Origin: Vibrio sp. BS-M-Sm-2
Lineage (GTDB): Bacteria; Pseudomonadota; Gammaproteobacteria; Enterobacterales; Vibrionaceae
Direction: 5' to 3'
NCBI RefSeq assembly: GCF_041504345.1
Contig: NZ_CP167895.1
Span: 1,364,001-1,428,000, forward strand
DNA length: 64,000 nt
Position numbers and translations under genes: made by a program
The notes under the pieces: generated by a model
What the model saw: only the letters and a program-made list of their open reading frames with translations
What the model was told of the DNA's origin: nothing
Databases searched by the model: none
Shown here: positions 8,315 to 17,485 of the stretch, piece after piece
How the letters are laid out: each line of letters begins with the position of its first letter
How positions within the stretch are numbered: position 1 is the stretch's first letter

Positions 8315-8616
8315 GCTATCTGAAATTCCATTTCCTAGCATTACTTCCAAATACCGATGTTTGACCTCTGTTCATTAGTGCCTCTAGGAACAAGACCTTG
8401 TCTGATGATTTTCTTTGTCGGTCTTTTCCTTGCGGAAATCTATCATTTACTAAACAACCACCAGCATATTTAAACTAATTGCGCTGTTTGTAAGTGGAAT
8501 TAGTAGGGAATGGAAAAGGGCGCCTGTCCTTTGGGTCATTAAGTTCTTCATATTTATACATAGTTGCTCATGAACCTGTAATGCTTTCATGAGTTATTAC
8601 AGTTCTTATGACTATA

Positions 8617-8635
8617 AATGAAAATGATTGTCATT
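8617..8635 (+). promoter_or_regulatory. Fur box
   Basis: The 19-mer fits AATGANAATNATTNTCATT at all 16 defined positions. It overlaps a possible -35 (TTGTCA, 8628-8633) whose -10 would be TAATCT at 8651-8656. The next gene on this strand is nirB, 257 bp further on, so the controlled transcript may be a long nirB leader or an unannotated small RNA. Confidence 0.7.
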
Positions 8636-8782
8636 TACTTACGTTGTTGCTAATCTATTATGAAACTTTACAACATCCTCTCTAGTGCAAGAAGGTGTAT
8701 ATAAAACCCCGCTAAACCCCATTAAGTCTACGGTTATTCGTTTGCTTAGCCTGATAATTAAGCAGATCTACCTCTTTTGTTC

Positions 8783-8799
8783 TACCCCTTTAGGGTAGT
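8783..8799 (+). promoter_or_regulatory. NarL/NarP-type heptamer within an inverted repeat
   Basis: CTACCC (8783-8788) and GGGTAG (8794-8799) form an inverted repeat, and TACCCCT at 8784-8790 fits the NarL/NarP heptamer TACYYMT. The second half does not fit the canonical 7-2-7 spacing, so only one good half-site is seen. A nitrate/nitrite-responsive site would suit nirB. Confidence 0.45.
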
Positions 8800-8812
8800 T
8801 TGTTTTCGTAAT

Positions 8813-8826
8813 TGATTTACATCATA
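8813..8826 (+). promoter_or_regulatory. FNR-like site before nirB
   Basis: TTGATTTACATCAT matches TTGAT-N4-ATCAA with one mismatch, 65 bp upstream of the nirB start. Suits anaerobic activation of nitrite reductase. Confidence 0.65.
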
Positions 8827-8891
8827 TTTTCATTTTCTTTCATAATTCATTATTCGCTCAGTTAAGAAATATATAACCTTCAGGAATTCTT

Positions 8892-11450
8892 ATGAGCAAG
8901 ATGAAGCTAGTCGTAATCGGTAACGGGATGGTCGGCCATCGCTATATCGAAGATTTAGTCGAGAAGACAGATGTTGCAAACATGGACATCACCGTGTTCT
9001 GTGAAGAACCACGAGTAGCATATGACCGTGTGCACCTTTCTTCTTACTTTTCACACCACACTGCAGACGAACTTTCTTTAGTTAAAGAAGGCTTCTACGA
9101 GAAACACGGCATCAACATGCTGATCGGCGAACGTGCAATCAACGTTAACCGTGAAAAGAAAACAGTTTACTCAAGCACTGGTCGCGAAATTCAATACGAC
9201 AAACTTGTTCTTGCTACCGGTTCTTTCCCGTTTGTACCGCCAATTAAAGGCCACGAAGGTAAAGACTGTTTCGTTTACCGCACAATCGAAGATTTGAAAG
9301 CGATTGAAGCTACGGCTAAAAACTCTAAGTCTGGTGTGGTTGTTGGTGGTGGTTTACTTGGTCTTGAAGCGGCAGGCGCACTAAAAGCACTTGGCGTGAC
9401 AACTCACGTTGTTGAGTTTGCTCCTAAGTTAATGGCTGAGCAGCTTGATCAGGCGGGTGGTAATCAACTTCGTCAAAAAATCGAACGTATGGGCGTAAAC
9501 GTACATACAAGTAAGAACACGCTTGAGATTGCTCCTGAAGGCACTGAAGCTCGTAACGTAATGCGTTTTGCAGACGGTACAGAGCTAGAAACTGATTTCA
9601 TCGTATTCTCTGCTGGTATTCGCCCACAAGACAAACTTGCTCGTCAAATGGGTCTAGGTATTGCGCCTCGCGGTGGTATCGAGATTAACGACCACTGTCA
9701 AACGACTGATAAAGATATCTACGCTATCGGTGAGTGTGCGTCTTGGAACCAAACGTTTTACGGTCTTGTTGCTCCTGGTTATAAGATGGCGACCGTTGCT
9801 GTTGACCACGTTGTTGGTAACGAAAGCACATTTGAAGGTGCTGACATGTCTGCGAAGCTTAAGCTTCTAGGCGTGAAAGTAGGCTCTATCGGTGATGCGA
9901 ACGGTCGTACTCCTGGCTGTAAGAGCTACGTTTACCAAAACGAAGAGCAAGAAGTTTACAAGCGTATCATCGTTTCTGAAGACAACAAGAAGCTTCTTGG
10001 TGCAGTAATGGTTGGTGATACATCTGACTACGGCGATCTTCTACAGCTTATGCTGAACGAAATCGACCTACCAGAACACCCAGATGCACTGATTCTTCCT
10101 GCGCACGCTGGTGCTGAAAAGCCAACACTTGGCGCAGACTCGCTTCCTGAATCTGCGGTTATCTGTTCTTGTTTCGATGTAACGAAAGGCAAGATCGCTC
10201 AAGCGGTTGCCGAAGGTCATCACACCATTGGTGATATCAAAGCGGTAACAGGCGCAGGTACTGGTTGTGGTGGTTGTATTCCACTAGTGACTTCAGTACT
10301 AAACGCTGAACTTGCTAAAGCTGGTGTTGAAGTGAAGAACGACGTGTGTGAACACTTTGCTTACTCTCGCCAAGAGCTTTTCCACCTGATTCGCATCGAA
10401 GAAATCAAAACGTTCGATGAGTTACTAGAGAAATACGGTAAAGGCTACGGCTGTGAAGTATGTAAGCCACTAGCGGGTTCTATCCTTGCTTCTTGCTGGG
10501 GTGAACACATCCTTAAGCCTGAACTAGTGAAACTGCACGATACCAACGATAACTTCCTAGGTAACATGCAAAAAGACGGTACTTACTCTGTAATCCCTCG
10601 TATGGCGGGTGGTGAAGTAACACCTCAAGCACTAAGCGTTCTTGCTGATGTTGCTGCAGAATACAACCTGTACACCAAGATCACGGGCGCACAACGTATC
10701 GGTCTGTTCGGTGCTCAGAAAGATGACTTACCAGCTATCTGGAAGAAGTTAATCGCTGCGGGTTACGAAACGGGTCAAGCTTACGCAAAAGCACTTCGTA
10801 TGGCTAAGACATGTGTTGGTTCTACTTGGTGTCGTTACGGCGTTCAAGATTCAGTTGGCCTAGGCGTGATGATCGAGAACCGTTACAAAGGCATCCGTAC
10901 TCCTCATAAGATGAAGTTTGGTGTGTCTGGTTGTACTCGTGAGTGTGCTGAAGCTCAAGGTAAAGATTTAGGTATCATCGCGACTGACGCGGGCTGGAAC
11001 ATGTATGTGTGTGGTAACGGTGGTATGAAACCTCGTCACGCAGACTTGCTTGCAAGCGACTTAGACCAAGAAACGCTGATCAAATACATCGACCGTTTCA
11101 TGATGTTCTACATCCGCACGGCTGCTCCACTGCAACGTACTTCGGTATGGATGGACAACCTAGAAGGTGGTGTTGATTACCTACGTGAAGTGATTGTAGA
11201 CAACAAGCTTGGCATCAATGACCAACTTGAAACTGACATTGCTGGCCTAGTGGATAACTTTGCTTGTGAGTGGACAGATACAATCAACGACGAAGTTCAA
11301 CTTAAACGCTTTGCACACTTCATCAATGCTGATGACCGTGATGAAAACGTTGTGTTTGTTGAAGATGGCCGTGAACAACATCGTCCAGCGACATTCACAG
11401 AGAAACACCCTGAAGCGAAGGGCGATATCCTTCACGTTGAACTGGTTTAA
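8892..11450 (+). CDS. nirB: NAD(P)H nitrite reductase large subunit
   Basis: An 852-residue cytosolic siroheme enzyme that reduces nitrite to ammonium with NADH. The N-terminal FAD/NAD-binding part shows GNGMVG at 10-15 and a second dinucleotide motif GGGLLG near 155. A BFD-like [2Fe-2S] domain has CSC near 425 and CGGC near 460. The C-terminal siroheme/[4Fe-4S] domain has cysteines 641 and 647 (CVGSTWC) and 681 and 685 (CTREC). ATG start after AGGAATT. nirD follows after 15 bases, and the FNR-like and NarL-like sites lie upstream. Confidence 0.96.
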   Translation: MSKMKLVVIGNGMVGHRYIEDLVEKTDVANMDITVFCEEPRVAYDRVHLSSYFSHHTADELSLVKEGFYEKHGINMLIGERAINVNREKKTVYSSTGREIQYDKLVLATGSFPFVPPIKGHEGKDCFVYRTIEDLKAIEATAKNSKSGVVVGGGLLGLEAAGALKALGVTTHVVEFAPKLMAEQLDQAGGNQLRQKIERMGVNVHTSKNTLEIAPEGTEARNVMRFADGTELETDFIVFSAGIRPQDKLARQMGLGIAPRGGIEINDHCQTTDKDIYAIGECASWNQTFYGLVAPGYKMATVAVDHVVGNESTFEGADMSAKLKLLGVKVGSIGDANGRTPGCKSYVYQNEEQEVYKRIIVSEDNKKLLGAVMVGDTSDYGDLLQLMLNEIDLPEHPDALILPAHAGAEKPTLGADSLPESAVICSCFDVTKGKIAQAVAEGHHTIGDIKAVTGAGTGCGGCIPLVTSVLNAELAKAGVEVKNDVCEHFAYSRQELFHLIRIEEIKTFDELLEKYGKGYGCEVCKPLAGSILASCWGEHILKPELVKLHDTNDNFLGNMQKDGTYSVIPRMAGGEVTPQALSVLADVAAEYNLYTKITGAQRIGLFGAQKDDLPAIWKKLIAAGYETGQAYAKALRMAKTCVGSTWCRYGVQDSVGLGVMIENRYKGIRTPHKMKFGVSGCTRECAEAQGKDLGIIATDAGWNMYVCGNGGMKPRHADLLASDLDQETLIKYIDRFMMFYIRTAAPLQRTSVWMDNLEGGVDYLREVIVDNKLGINDQLETDIAGLVDNFACEWTDTINDEVQLKRFAHFINADDRDENVVFVEDGREQHRPATFTEKHPEAKGDILHVELV

Positions 11451-11465
11451 TTGGGAGACGACATC

Positions 11466-11789
11466 ATGGCATTTACCAAAGTTTGTAAGATCGAAGATAT
11501 TATCCCAGGTACAGGTGTTTGTGCATTGGTTGGTGGTGAGCAAGTAGCAGTCTTCCGCCCAACTAAGGCTGAAGAAGCATTCGCGATTAGCAACACCGAC
11601 CCTTACTTCCAGTCTAACGTGTTATCACGTGGTCTGATTGTAGAGCACAAAGAAGAGCTTTGGGTGGCAAGCCCGCTTAAGAAGCAACGCTTTAACCTGA
11701 CAACAGGTGCGTGCATGGAAGACGAGAACTTCAACGTGAAAGCGTACAAAGCTCGTGTTACCAAAGGTGCTGTAGAAATCTCTGCTTAA
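11466..11789 (+). CDS. nirD: NAD(P)H nitrite reductase small subunit
   Basis: A 107-residue Rieske-fold protein without the usual cluster ligands, as in other NirD subunits; it is needed for NirB activity. I place the start at the ATG at 11466 (MAFTKVCKIEDI), with GGGAG eight bases upstream; an in-frame TTG at 11451 directly after the nirB stop is less likely. Co-transcribed with nirB. Confidence 0.93.
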   Translation: MAFTKVCKIEDIIPGTGVCALVGGEQVAVFRPTKAEEAFAISNTDPYFQSNVLSRGLIVEHKEELWVASPLKKQRFNLTTGACMEDENFNVKAYKARVTKGAVEISA

Positions 11790-11819
11790 TCTTTGGATGA
11801 GTAAGATTTGATAGTTCAA

Positions 11820-11866
11820 GGGTTCTAGTTTTCGATATTGCCTTAACTCGGCAACTAGAGCCTTTT
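11820..11866 (+). terminator. Stem-loop between nirD and nirC
   Basis: GGTTCTAGTT (11821-11830) pairs with AACTAGAGCC (11853-11862), with an inner TTGCC/GGCAA element and then TTTTCC. May be a partial terminator that lowers nirC expression relative to nirBD, or an mRNA-end hairpin. Confidence 0.55.
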
Positions 11867-11911
11867 CCTATCCAATTTTAACTTTTAAATTTAACTTTTA
11901 AGGACAACCTT

Positions 11912-12727
11912 ATGTCTACTGATTTTAAACCGGCAGAATTCGTTCAAACTATGATCGATGTAGGTGAAGCTAAAACTAAAACGAGTACTCGTGATCTTCT
12001 GATCCGAAGCACTATGGCCGGTATCATCCTTTCTCTTGCGGTTGTTGTTGCTATCACAACTATCGTGCAAACAGGTATCGGTATTGTTGGCGCTCTTGTG
12101 TTCCCGGTTGGTTTTGTCATTCTAAGTGTAATGGGCTATGACCTAGTAACGGGTGTATTTGGTCTTGCGCCTTTAGCTAAATTTGACAACCGCCCAGGCA
12201 TTACTTGGGGCCGTATCCTTCGTTGTTGGGGTATTGTTGGTCTTGGTAACCTTATCGGTTCTTTGATTGTTGCTTTCCTAGTTGCCGTTTCACTAACAGG
12301 TAACTTTTCTCTAGAGCCAAACGCTGTTGCGCAAAAGTTTATTGCAGTTTCTACAGGGCGTAGCCTAGGTTTTGAAAACATGGGTATGGACGGATGGATT
12401 ACGTGTTTCGTACGCGGTATCTTCTGTAACCTAATGGTATGTCTAGGTGTGATTGGTAACATGACTGCACGTACTGTTGCTGGCCGTGTAGCGATGATGT
12501 GGTTCCCAATCTTCATCTTCTTCGCACTAGTATTTGAGCACACAGTAGTAAACATGTTCCTATTCCCACTGGGTATGATTCTTGGCGCTGATTTCGGTAT
12601 CGCGACATGGTTGAACTTCAACCTTATCCCAACAATCCTAGGTAACATCGTGGGTGGTTTGTTCCTAACATGTGTTCCTTTGTTCCTAACACACGCTAGA
12701 ACAGCTCCTTCTCTAGGCGCTAAGTAA
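11912..12727 (+). CDS. nirC: Formate/nitrite (FNT family) transporter, NirC-like
   Basis: A 271-residue inner-membrane protein with six predicted membrane segments, starting near residue 32, typical of FNT channels that pass nitrite, formate or related monovalent anions. Position after nirBD points to nitrite uptake or export, hence the NirC call; the FocA-like alternative cannot be excluded from sequence alone. AAGGA precedes the ATG and a strong terminator follows. The 122-bp gap from nirD holds a hairpin. Confidence 0.88.
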   Translation: MSTDFKPAEFVQTMIDVGEAKTKTSTRDLLIRSTMAGIILSLAVVVAITTIVQTGIGIVGALVFPVGFVILSVMGYDLVTGVFGLAPLAKFDNRPGITWGRILRCWGIVGLGNLIGSLIVAFLVAVSLTGNFSLEPNAVAQKFIAVSTGRSLGFENMGMDGWITCFVRGIFCNLMVCLGVIGNMTARTVAGRVAMMWFPIFIFFALVFEHTVVNMFLFPLGMILGADFGIATWLNFNLIPTILGNIVGGLFLTCVPLFLTHARTAPSLGAK

Positions 12728-12768
12728 TTCTTTTGCTCTAGATTAATGAGCAAATGATGAAAAATGAT

Positions 12769-12799
12769 AAGCCCCAAGCAGTTGGTTTGGGGCTTTTTT
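12769..12799 (+). terminator. Terminator after nirC
   Basis: AAGCCCCAA (12769-12777) pairs with TTGGGGCTT (12787-12795) across a 9-nt loop, followed by TTTT. Confidence 0.92.
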
Positions 12800-13055
12800 G
12801 ATCTCAACAGTCTCTACTTGATCAAGGGCGCACTATCAATGAGCATTGTGAGCTTGTTAATGGTGCAAAAGTCAGCGTGTTCCAGCGTAATAGATTGTTT
12901 TGTTATATAAACTTCTATCTTGATTAGAATTAATCGTGAAGTTTTATGGCAACAACTGATAGTCTAAGAAGTAGGGATATTGGTGATTCATACAATGATG
13001 AATCGTCATACAGAATTAAGCTTGAAATATAACAAGCTAACTTTCGGAGCAAAGC
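12800..13055. other. Intergenic region before cobA
   Basis: AT-rich spacer after the nirC terminator. It should hold the cobA promoter, but I could not pick one clearly. CGGAG just before 13056 is the cobA ribosome site. Confidence 0.4.
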
Positions 13056-13826
13056 ATGTCAGAAGTATCGCCATCGAATGTTAAAACAGGAAACACAGGA
13101 TTTGTTTCATTAGTAGGTGCAGGTCCGGGCGACCCAGACTTACTTACGTTAAAAGCGGCACGAGTGATTCAACAAGCAGACGTTTTGGTTTATGACCGCT
13201 TGGTATCAAAAGATATCTTGGCGATGGCTAACCCTGAAGCGGAAATGCTTTATGTAGGCAAAAAGCTTGATCATCACTGCGTACCGCAAGATCAGATCAA
13301 CCAATTATTGGTCACCAAAGCGCAAGAGAATAAGCATGTAGTACGCCTAAAAGGTGGTGACTCGTTTATCTTTGGTCGCGGTGGTGAAGAGTGTGAAACT
13401 CTGGCTGAGAATGACGTTAGATTTGAAGTCATCCCAGGCATTACTGCAGCAGCTGGGGCAACTGCTTATGCCGGTATCCCTCTAACGCACCGTGACCACG
13501 CACAAAGCGTCCAGTTCATTACTGGTCACTTAAAGAAAGATGGCGAAGATATCGATTGGCGCTCTCTTGCGCAGCACAACCACACGATAGTGTTTTACAT
13601 GGGGTTAAAAGAGAGCCCGAATATTCAGAAAAACTTGCTTGATAATGGTATGCGATCAGACATGCCTGTAGCGATTATCGAAAACGGTACTCGCCAAGAA
13701 CAGAAGGTGTATCGAGGTGGATTGAGTGACTTAGCTAACCTTGCGAGTGTCGCGAAAAGCCCGGCTTTGATCGTTGTTGGCAGCGTGGCTCAGCTTCATG
13801 AAAAACTTGATTGGTTTAACAAGTAG
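13056..13826 (+). CDS. cobA: Uroporphyrinogen-III C-methyltransferase
   Basis: A SAM-dependent methyltransferase that converts uroporphyrinogen III to precorrin-2, the branch point to siroheme and cobalamin. It has 256 residues with family motifs VGAGPGDPDLLT near 20-31, RLKGGDSFIFGRGGEE near 99-114 and PGITAAAGA in the middle. It is a stand-alone CobA rather than the fused CysG, so dehydrogenase and ferrochelatase must come from elsewhere. Position beside nirB suggests it feeds siroheme to nitrite reductase. CGGAGC precedes the ATG. Confidence 0.93.
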   Translation: MSEVSPSNVKTGNTGFVSLVGAGPGDPDLLTLKAARVIQQADVLVYDRLVSKDILAMANPEAEMLYVGKKLDHHCVPQDQINQLLVTKAQENKHVVRLKGGDSFIFGRGGEECETLAENDVRFEVIPGITAAAGATAYAGIPLTHRDHAQSVQFITGHLKKDGEDIDWRSLAQHNHTIVFYMGLKESPNIQKNLLDNGMRSDMPVAIIENGTRQEQKVYRGGLSDLANLASVAKSPALIVVGSVAQLHEKLDWFNK

Positions 13827-13938
13827 CTTTCTCTTATTAAGTAACGCTGCCTTATTAAATAGCGTGAGTTTAGCAAACAGTGTTGGTAAGAACCAATAGC
13901 TTTAGCGTAACAAACTGTGTCTTACTTCAATCTGAAGA

Positions 13939-14490
13939 TTAAATACTGCAGCGGCTGCCTTGTCGCTGCATTTCTTGCTGGCGCATGGGCATTTCGTCAA
14001 TTATGTTGGTGATTAGGTTCCAATCTGTCTTACCATTCCATCTGTGCTTCTCTTTTCCGTCTTTACCGATCAATACCGCGGTGTGTGACCCTTTAGGGAT
14101 CTCATAAACGCTGGTTACTGCCTCCAAGTTAAACTCTTCTTCTAACCAAGTGGGTACGGTGTAACCACTCTCTGCAATCACCATGATAACCACATCACGT
14201 TCGTCCAATTGGCAGTTGTTGATCAACACTTCGTTTAGAAACTCTTTGACTACAGAGTCTTCTGTTGGCGCGAAATATATGACGCTTCGGTGTGGGAGTG
14301 CTTTGGAGTGAGAGTACGCTGGGTAGGCGAGGGCTGAGTTAGTCGCCATACACATGATTAAGATAATGCTGATAGTAATTAGTTTAAGCAAACCAGTACC
14401 AACGCCAGATCCGAATGGTTGATCCACAGGCAGCACTGATTGGGTTGACTTGATGCTTAAGCACATTTCGCGTGTTTGTCGGTGTAGCAT
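13939..14490 (-). CDS. DUF4174-type secreted or membrane-anchored protein
   Basis: A 183-residue protein with a 32-residue polar N-terminus, a hydrophobic segment at about 34-55 (uncleaved anchor or late signal peptide) and a thioredoxin-fold-like DUF4174 domain from about residue 70 (VIYFAPTEDS ... VLIGKDGKEKHRW). No CxxC is present, so it is not an active thioredoxin. The ATG at 14490 has a strong GGAGG site seven bases upstream, which supports the long N-terminus. Function unknown. Confidence 0.75.
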   Translation of the reverse strand: MLHRQTREMCLSIKSTQSVLPVDQPFGSGVGTGLLKLITISIILIMCMATNSALAYPAYSHSKALPHRSVIYFAPTEDSVVKEFLNEVLINNCQLDERDVVIMVIAESGYTVPTWLEEEFNLEAVTSVYEIPKGSHTAVLIGKDGKEKHRWNGKTDWNLITNIIDEMPMRQQEMQRQGSRCSI

Positions 14491-14710
14491 AACCAGCCTC
14501 CCTTAAATAACTTTAAGCCTTATCGTTATTTGAATGTGACTCGTCTGAAGTTCAGTCTTATTGAGCAACGAGTAAAGCCAACCGGCATACAATAAGCATA
14601 GTCAGATTTACGTTAAAGAGAGCGGATAGGTTCATTTTTATTGTCTAAAGCGACTCGCATTTTAGAAGTGAATAGAATAGGGTATACGGAAAATCTAAAG
14701 GTATGAATTT

Positions 14711-15184
14711 ATGGAAAACATAGCAATTTTGGTCGACGTTCAGAACGTTTACTACACAACACGGGATAAATACCGTTCTAACTTTGACTATAACCAGTTT
14801 TGGTATGTTGCCACGGAAGGGCGTAATGTTGTTGCAGCTAATGCTTACGCAATCTCAAGCCAAGACCCAAAGCAGCGTCAATTTCATCACATCCTTCGTG
14901 GTGTGGGGTTTAATGTGAAGTTAAAGCCGTTTATTCAGCGTCGAGATGGTAGTGCAAAAGGCGACTGGGATGTGGGTATTGCGTTAGACGCGATAGAGCT
15001 TGCAGAGACGGTTGATACGATTGTTTTAGTATCAGGAGATGGTGATTTTGAAATTCTTGTAGAGCGAATCAAAGAGCGTTTTGGTAAACCTGTTGAAGTG
15101 TATGGTGTCCCGGGGTTAACCGCTCAAAATCTTATCGATTCTGCGTCAAAATTTGTACCGATCGAAAAAGATTTTCTTCTATAG
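14711..15184 (+). CDS. NYN-domain (LabA/DUF88-type) putative ribonuclease
   Basis: A 157-residue single-domain NYN protein. The PIN-like acidic residues are in place: the ILVDVQNVYY motif (Asp9, Asn12), the KGDWDVGIALDA segment and the VSGDGDF motif near 113-119. This family includes LabA-like and MARF1-like proteins thought to act on RNA. No partner gene is evident: the two-component system starts 80 bases later without a visible link. Confidence 0.85.
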   Translation: MENIAILVDVQNVYYTTRDKYRSNFDYNQFWYVATEGRNVVAANAYAISSQDPKQRQFHHILRGVGFNVKLKPFIQRRDGSAKGDWDVGIALDAIELAETVDTIVLVSGDGDFEILVERIKERFGKPVEVYGVPGLTAQNLIDSASKFVPIEKDFLL

Positions 15185-15264
15185 AGGAAATCAGTCACTT
15201 TATAATTGAAATCAATAATAACGATAATTAGAATGCAAACAGTTCTTATTTATCGGTGTGTGCA

Positions 15265-15930
15265 ATGTCTCGCGTTTTAGTTGTTGATGATGATATTCAG
15301 TTGTGTGAGTTACTGGGTGAAGTATTGGAAAATGAGGGGTATCACGTTGATACCGTTCATTGTGGTGAATCGGCTTTAGAGTTTATTCAGTCTCACCCTG
15401 TTGATTTGGTTTTACTCGATGTAATGCTTCCAAATCTAAGCGGTATTCAAGTAGCAAGACGTATTTGTCAGCGTTTTGCTACTCCCATTCTTATGCTAAC
15501 CGCTCTTAATGACGATGCCTCAATGCTCGATGGCTATCAAGCTGGAGCCGACCAGTACATCGCTAAACCTTTTAATGTTCCTGAACTCTTAACCCGAATT
15601 AAGGTGATCTTGCGCCGAGTTGGGTTCGAGCGTCAGAGGCAATCTTTTGCTTCATCTAATCACGGCTTGTGTGAACAACTCTCCCGTTTACCTCTAACGG
15701 GGACTGAAAAGGACCTACTTGATTATCTGATCAAAAATGATGGTATCGTTGTATCCAAGTCTGATCTGCAGATACATGTCCTGAAGAAAGAGTTATGTCC
15801 TTTCGACCGTAACTTAGATATGCATATTAGCAATATACGCCGAAAATTGGTTCAGGCTGGCTTGTCGAAACAGCATATAAAAACCGTGCGTGGTAAAGGC
15901 TACAGTTACCTAGAGTCTGTCGGAGCATGA
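15265..15930 (+). CDS. OmpR-family response regulator
   Basis: A 221-residue DNA-binding response regulator. The receiver domain has acidic residues 8-10, phospho-acceptor Asp52 (LLDVMLP), Thr79 and Lys101; a winged-helix domain follows from about residue 130 and ends in the VRGKGYSY motif. I prefer the ATG at 15265; a GTG three codons upstream is possible, and neither has a clear ribosome site. The kinase gene overlaps its stop by four bases. Direct repeats of OmpR-regulator type precede the receptor (19204) and PepSY (27260) genes, so it is a plausible activator of iron uptake, like PfeR or PeuR. This target is inferred. Confidence 0.9.
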   Translation: MSRVLVVDDDIQLCELLGEVLENEGYHVDTVHCGESALEFIQSHPVDLVLLDVMLPNLSGIQVARRICQRFATPILMLTALNDDASMLDGYQAGADQYIAKPFNVPELLTRIKVILRRVGFERQRQSFASSNHGLCEQLSRLPLTGTEKDLLDYLIKNDGIVVSKSDLQIHVLKKELCPFDRNLDMHISNIRRKLVQAGLSKQHIKTVRGKGYSYLESVGA

Positions 15931-17312
15931 GTGCTAAGTTGGTACGCTGTCCGGAGTTCATTGCTAAACGTAAAGACGGGCTCACTTTCCAATTGTTTAG
16001 CTATCTCACGGTTATCTTAGTCAGTATCTTGATCCTTCAAGGCGTCGCTGAAAGAGCGTTGATGAAAGCTCTGCTAAAAGTCCCTGAGTCCGTTAAAGCT
16101 GAAATGTTGGATCTTGCTTATCAAGCGAATGTGTTGATCGAAGATGGAGACATGGATGAACTCGCGGATTGGGGTAATGCTCAACAGTATTATCTGTTCG
16201 TTATCGATGAAGATAATCGACCGATCACGCACCGTAACATGCATCCGCATTTTGAATTCAAATTGAAGTACTTGCGCAGCTTAGATCATCAACTGAGTGA
16301 TCGTGTTAGTAAGCCTATATTCGGCCTACCTCTGAATAATGGCAACACGCTCGTAATTCAACTACCGCACCAGTTCCATCCGGCTAAATCCTTTGCTCCA
16401 TACTCCTATATGATCAAAGCTTTGATTGCTCTAGTCGTATTATCGCTGTTCTCAATTATTATGGCGAAGAGCTTGCAACAACCGCTGGATAGATTGAGGG
16501 AGGCTAGCCGCAGACTTGCTCAAGGTGACTTTACTGTCAGTGTGGTTTCGGAGTTAAACTCCACGACGCGCGAGTTCAACGAACTAGCGCATGATTTTGA
16601 TCATATGACATTTGAGATCAAGTCTCTGGCAGAAAAGCAGCGTCGACTGATTCGTGATGTATCACATGAGCTGAGAACACCATTAGCAAGGCAAAACCTC
16701 GCATTACACTTACTACGCAATAAGGTGGATGAGAAAAGCTTAGGATTGCTTGAACGGATGGAAAATGAGACAGAAGAGATGAATAAGCTGGTGGGTGAGA
16801 TACTTGAGTTCAGCCGACTAGAAACGTCTCGCTACGACTCTAAGTTAACGCTAATGCATCTTGAGCACTACTGTTCGATGCTGATTGCCCAAATGCAAAG
16901 TGATTTAAAAACCAATCAAACTTTAATCGGAGATTTAGATACTCCGACTTCAATGGTAAATATTGATGAGCGACTGTTGCTAAGGGTTATCGGCAATTTG
17001 GTGGGTAACGCCATTAAATACGCTGGTGATAGTGCGCATGTTGTCGTCACTACATATGAACAGGTCATAGACAAACGTTACAGCGTCATATCTGTAGAAG
17101 ATGACGGAGATGGTATTCCTGATAACAAAATAGCAGGGATTTTCGATCCCTTTACACGAATTGAGTCAGCCCGTGATAAACAGTCTGGTGGTTATGGTCT
17201 TGGGCTTGCGATTGTTAAAGAAGCAATGGGTGTGATGAATGGGCACGTTACTGCTGAGAATAGAGAAGGTGGGGGACTCAGGGTCAATCTTATGTTCCCA
17301 ATCGACGATTAA
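15927..17312 (+). CDS. Sensor histidine kinase, CpxA/PfeS-like layout
   Basis: A 461-residue inner-membrane kinase. Membrane segments lie at about 19-40 and 163-180 and enclose a periplasmic sensor domain of about 120 residues. A HAMP linker follows, then the H-box DVSHELRTPLAR with His247, the N-box GNLVGNAIKYA, and G-boxes DDGDGIP and GYGLGLAI. It overlaps the regulator gene (ATGA), so the pair is co-translated. The signal is unknown; the nearby receptor and TonB genes suggest a siderophore or envelope cue. Confidence 0.92.
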   Translation: MSAKLVRCPEFIAKRKDGLTFQLFSYLTVILVSILILQGVAERALMKALLKVPESVKAEMLDLAYQANVLIEDGDMDELADWGNAQQYYLFVIDEDNRPITHRNMHPHFEFKLKYLRSLDHQLSDRVSKPIFGLPLNNGNTLVIQLPHQFHPAKSFAPYSYMIKALIALVVLSLFSIIMAKSLQQPLDRLREASRRLAQGDFTVSVVSELNSTTREFNELAHDFDHMTFEIKSLAEKQRRLIRDVSHELRTPLARQNLALHLLRNKVDEKSLGLLERMENETEEMNKLVGEILEFSRLETSRYDSKLTLMHLEHYCSMLIAQMQSDLKTNQTLIGDLDTPTSMVNIDERLLLRVIGNLVGNAIKYAGDSAHVVVTTYEQVIDKRYSVISVEDDGDGIPDNKIAGIFDPFTRIESARDKQSGGYGLGLAIVKEAMGVMNGHVTAENREGGGLRVNLMFPIDD

Positions 17313-17376
17313 TTTAAGTACTTTTTCTAGAGATAGTTAATACCGAATACGAATTCAAAAAACGATACCCAATAAA

Positions 17377-17404
17377 AAACGCCACTGCATCTGCAGTGGC
17401 GTTT
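17377..17404. terminator. Bidirectional terminator between kinase and symporter genes
   Basis: A perfect 13-bp stem, AAACGCCACTGCA (17377-17389) with TGCAGTGGCGTTT (17392-17404), and a 2-nt centre. The minus-strand T-run is longer, so it serves the convergent symporter gene at least as well as the kinase gene. Confidence 0.93.
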
Positions 17405-17485
17405 CTGTTTATGCGCTTTTTGTGAGTTAAGGTGTAGCCATTAATTACACCTTAGCTCGAAGGCAAGAGCGTCAGAGAAACTAGA

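Larger units (their letters stand above)
8315..8891 (+). other. Long regulatory region upstream of nirB
   Basis: This 577-bp stretch has no convincing open reading frame. From 5' to 3' it holds a consensus Fur box (8617-8635), a possible -35/-10 pair (TTGTCA at 8628, 17 bp, TAATCT at 8651), a NarL-like inverted repeat (8783-8799) and an FNR-like site (8813-8826). About 8315-8610 shows nothing I can name. Confidence 0.5.

Noticed and set aside
8784..8799. Full 7-2-7 NarL operator
   Set aside because: Only the left heptamer fits; the right half is out of register by about one base.
8640..8890. RyhB small RNA after the Fur box
   Set aside because: I could not find the conserved RyhB core or a terminator before nirB; another small RNA remains possible.
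12136..12807. A long minus-strand reading frame of 223 codons opposite nirC
   Set aside because: It is the shadow of nirC, runs through the terminator at 12769-12799 and has no recognisable product; the plus frame is a clear FNT protein.
15217..15235. Fur-like site before the response regulator
   Set aside because: About 11 of 16 defined consensus positions match, which AT-rich DNA reaches by chance.
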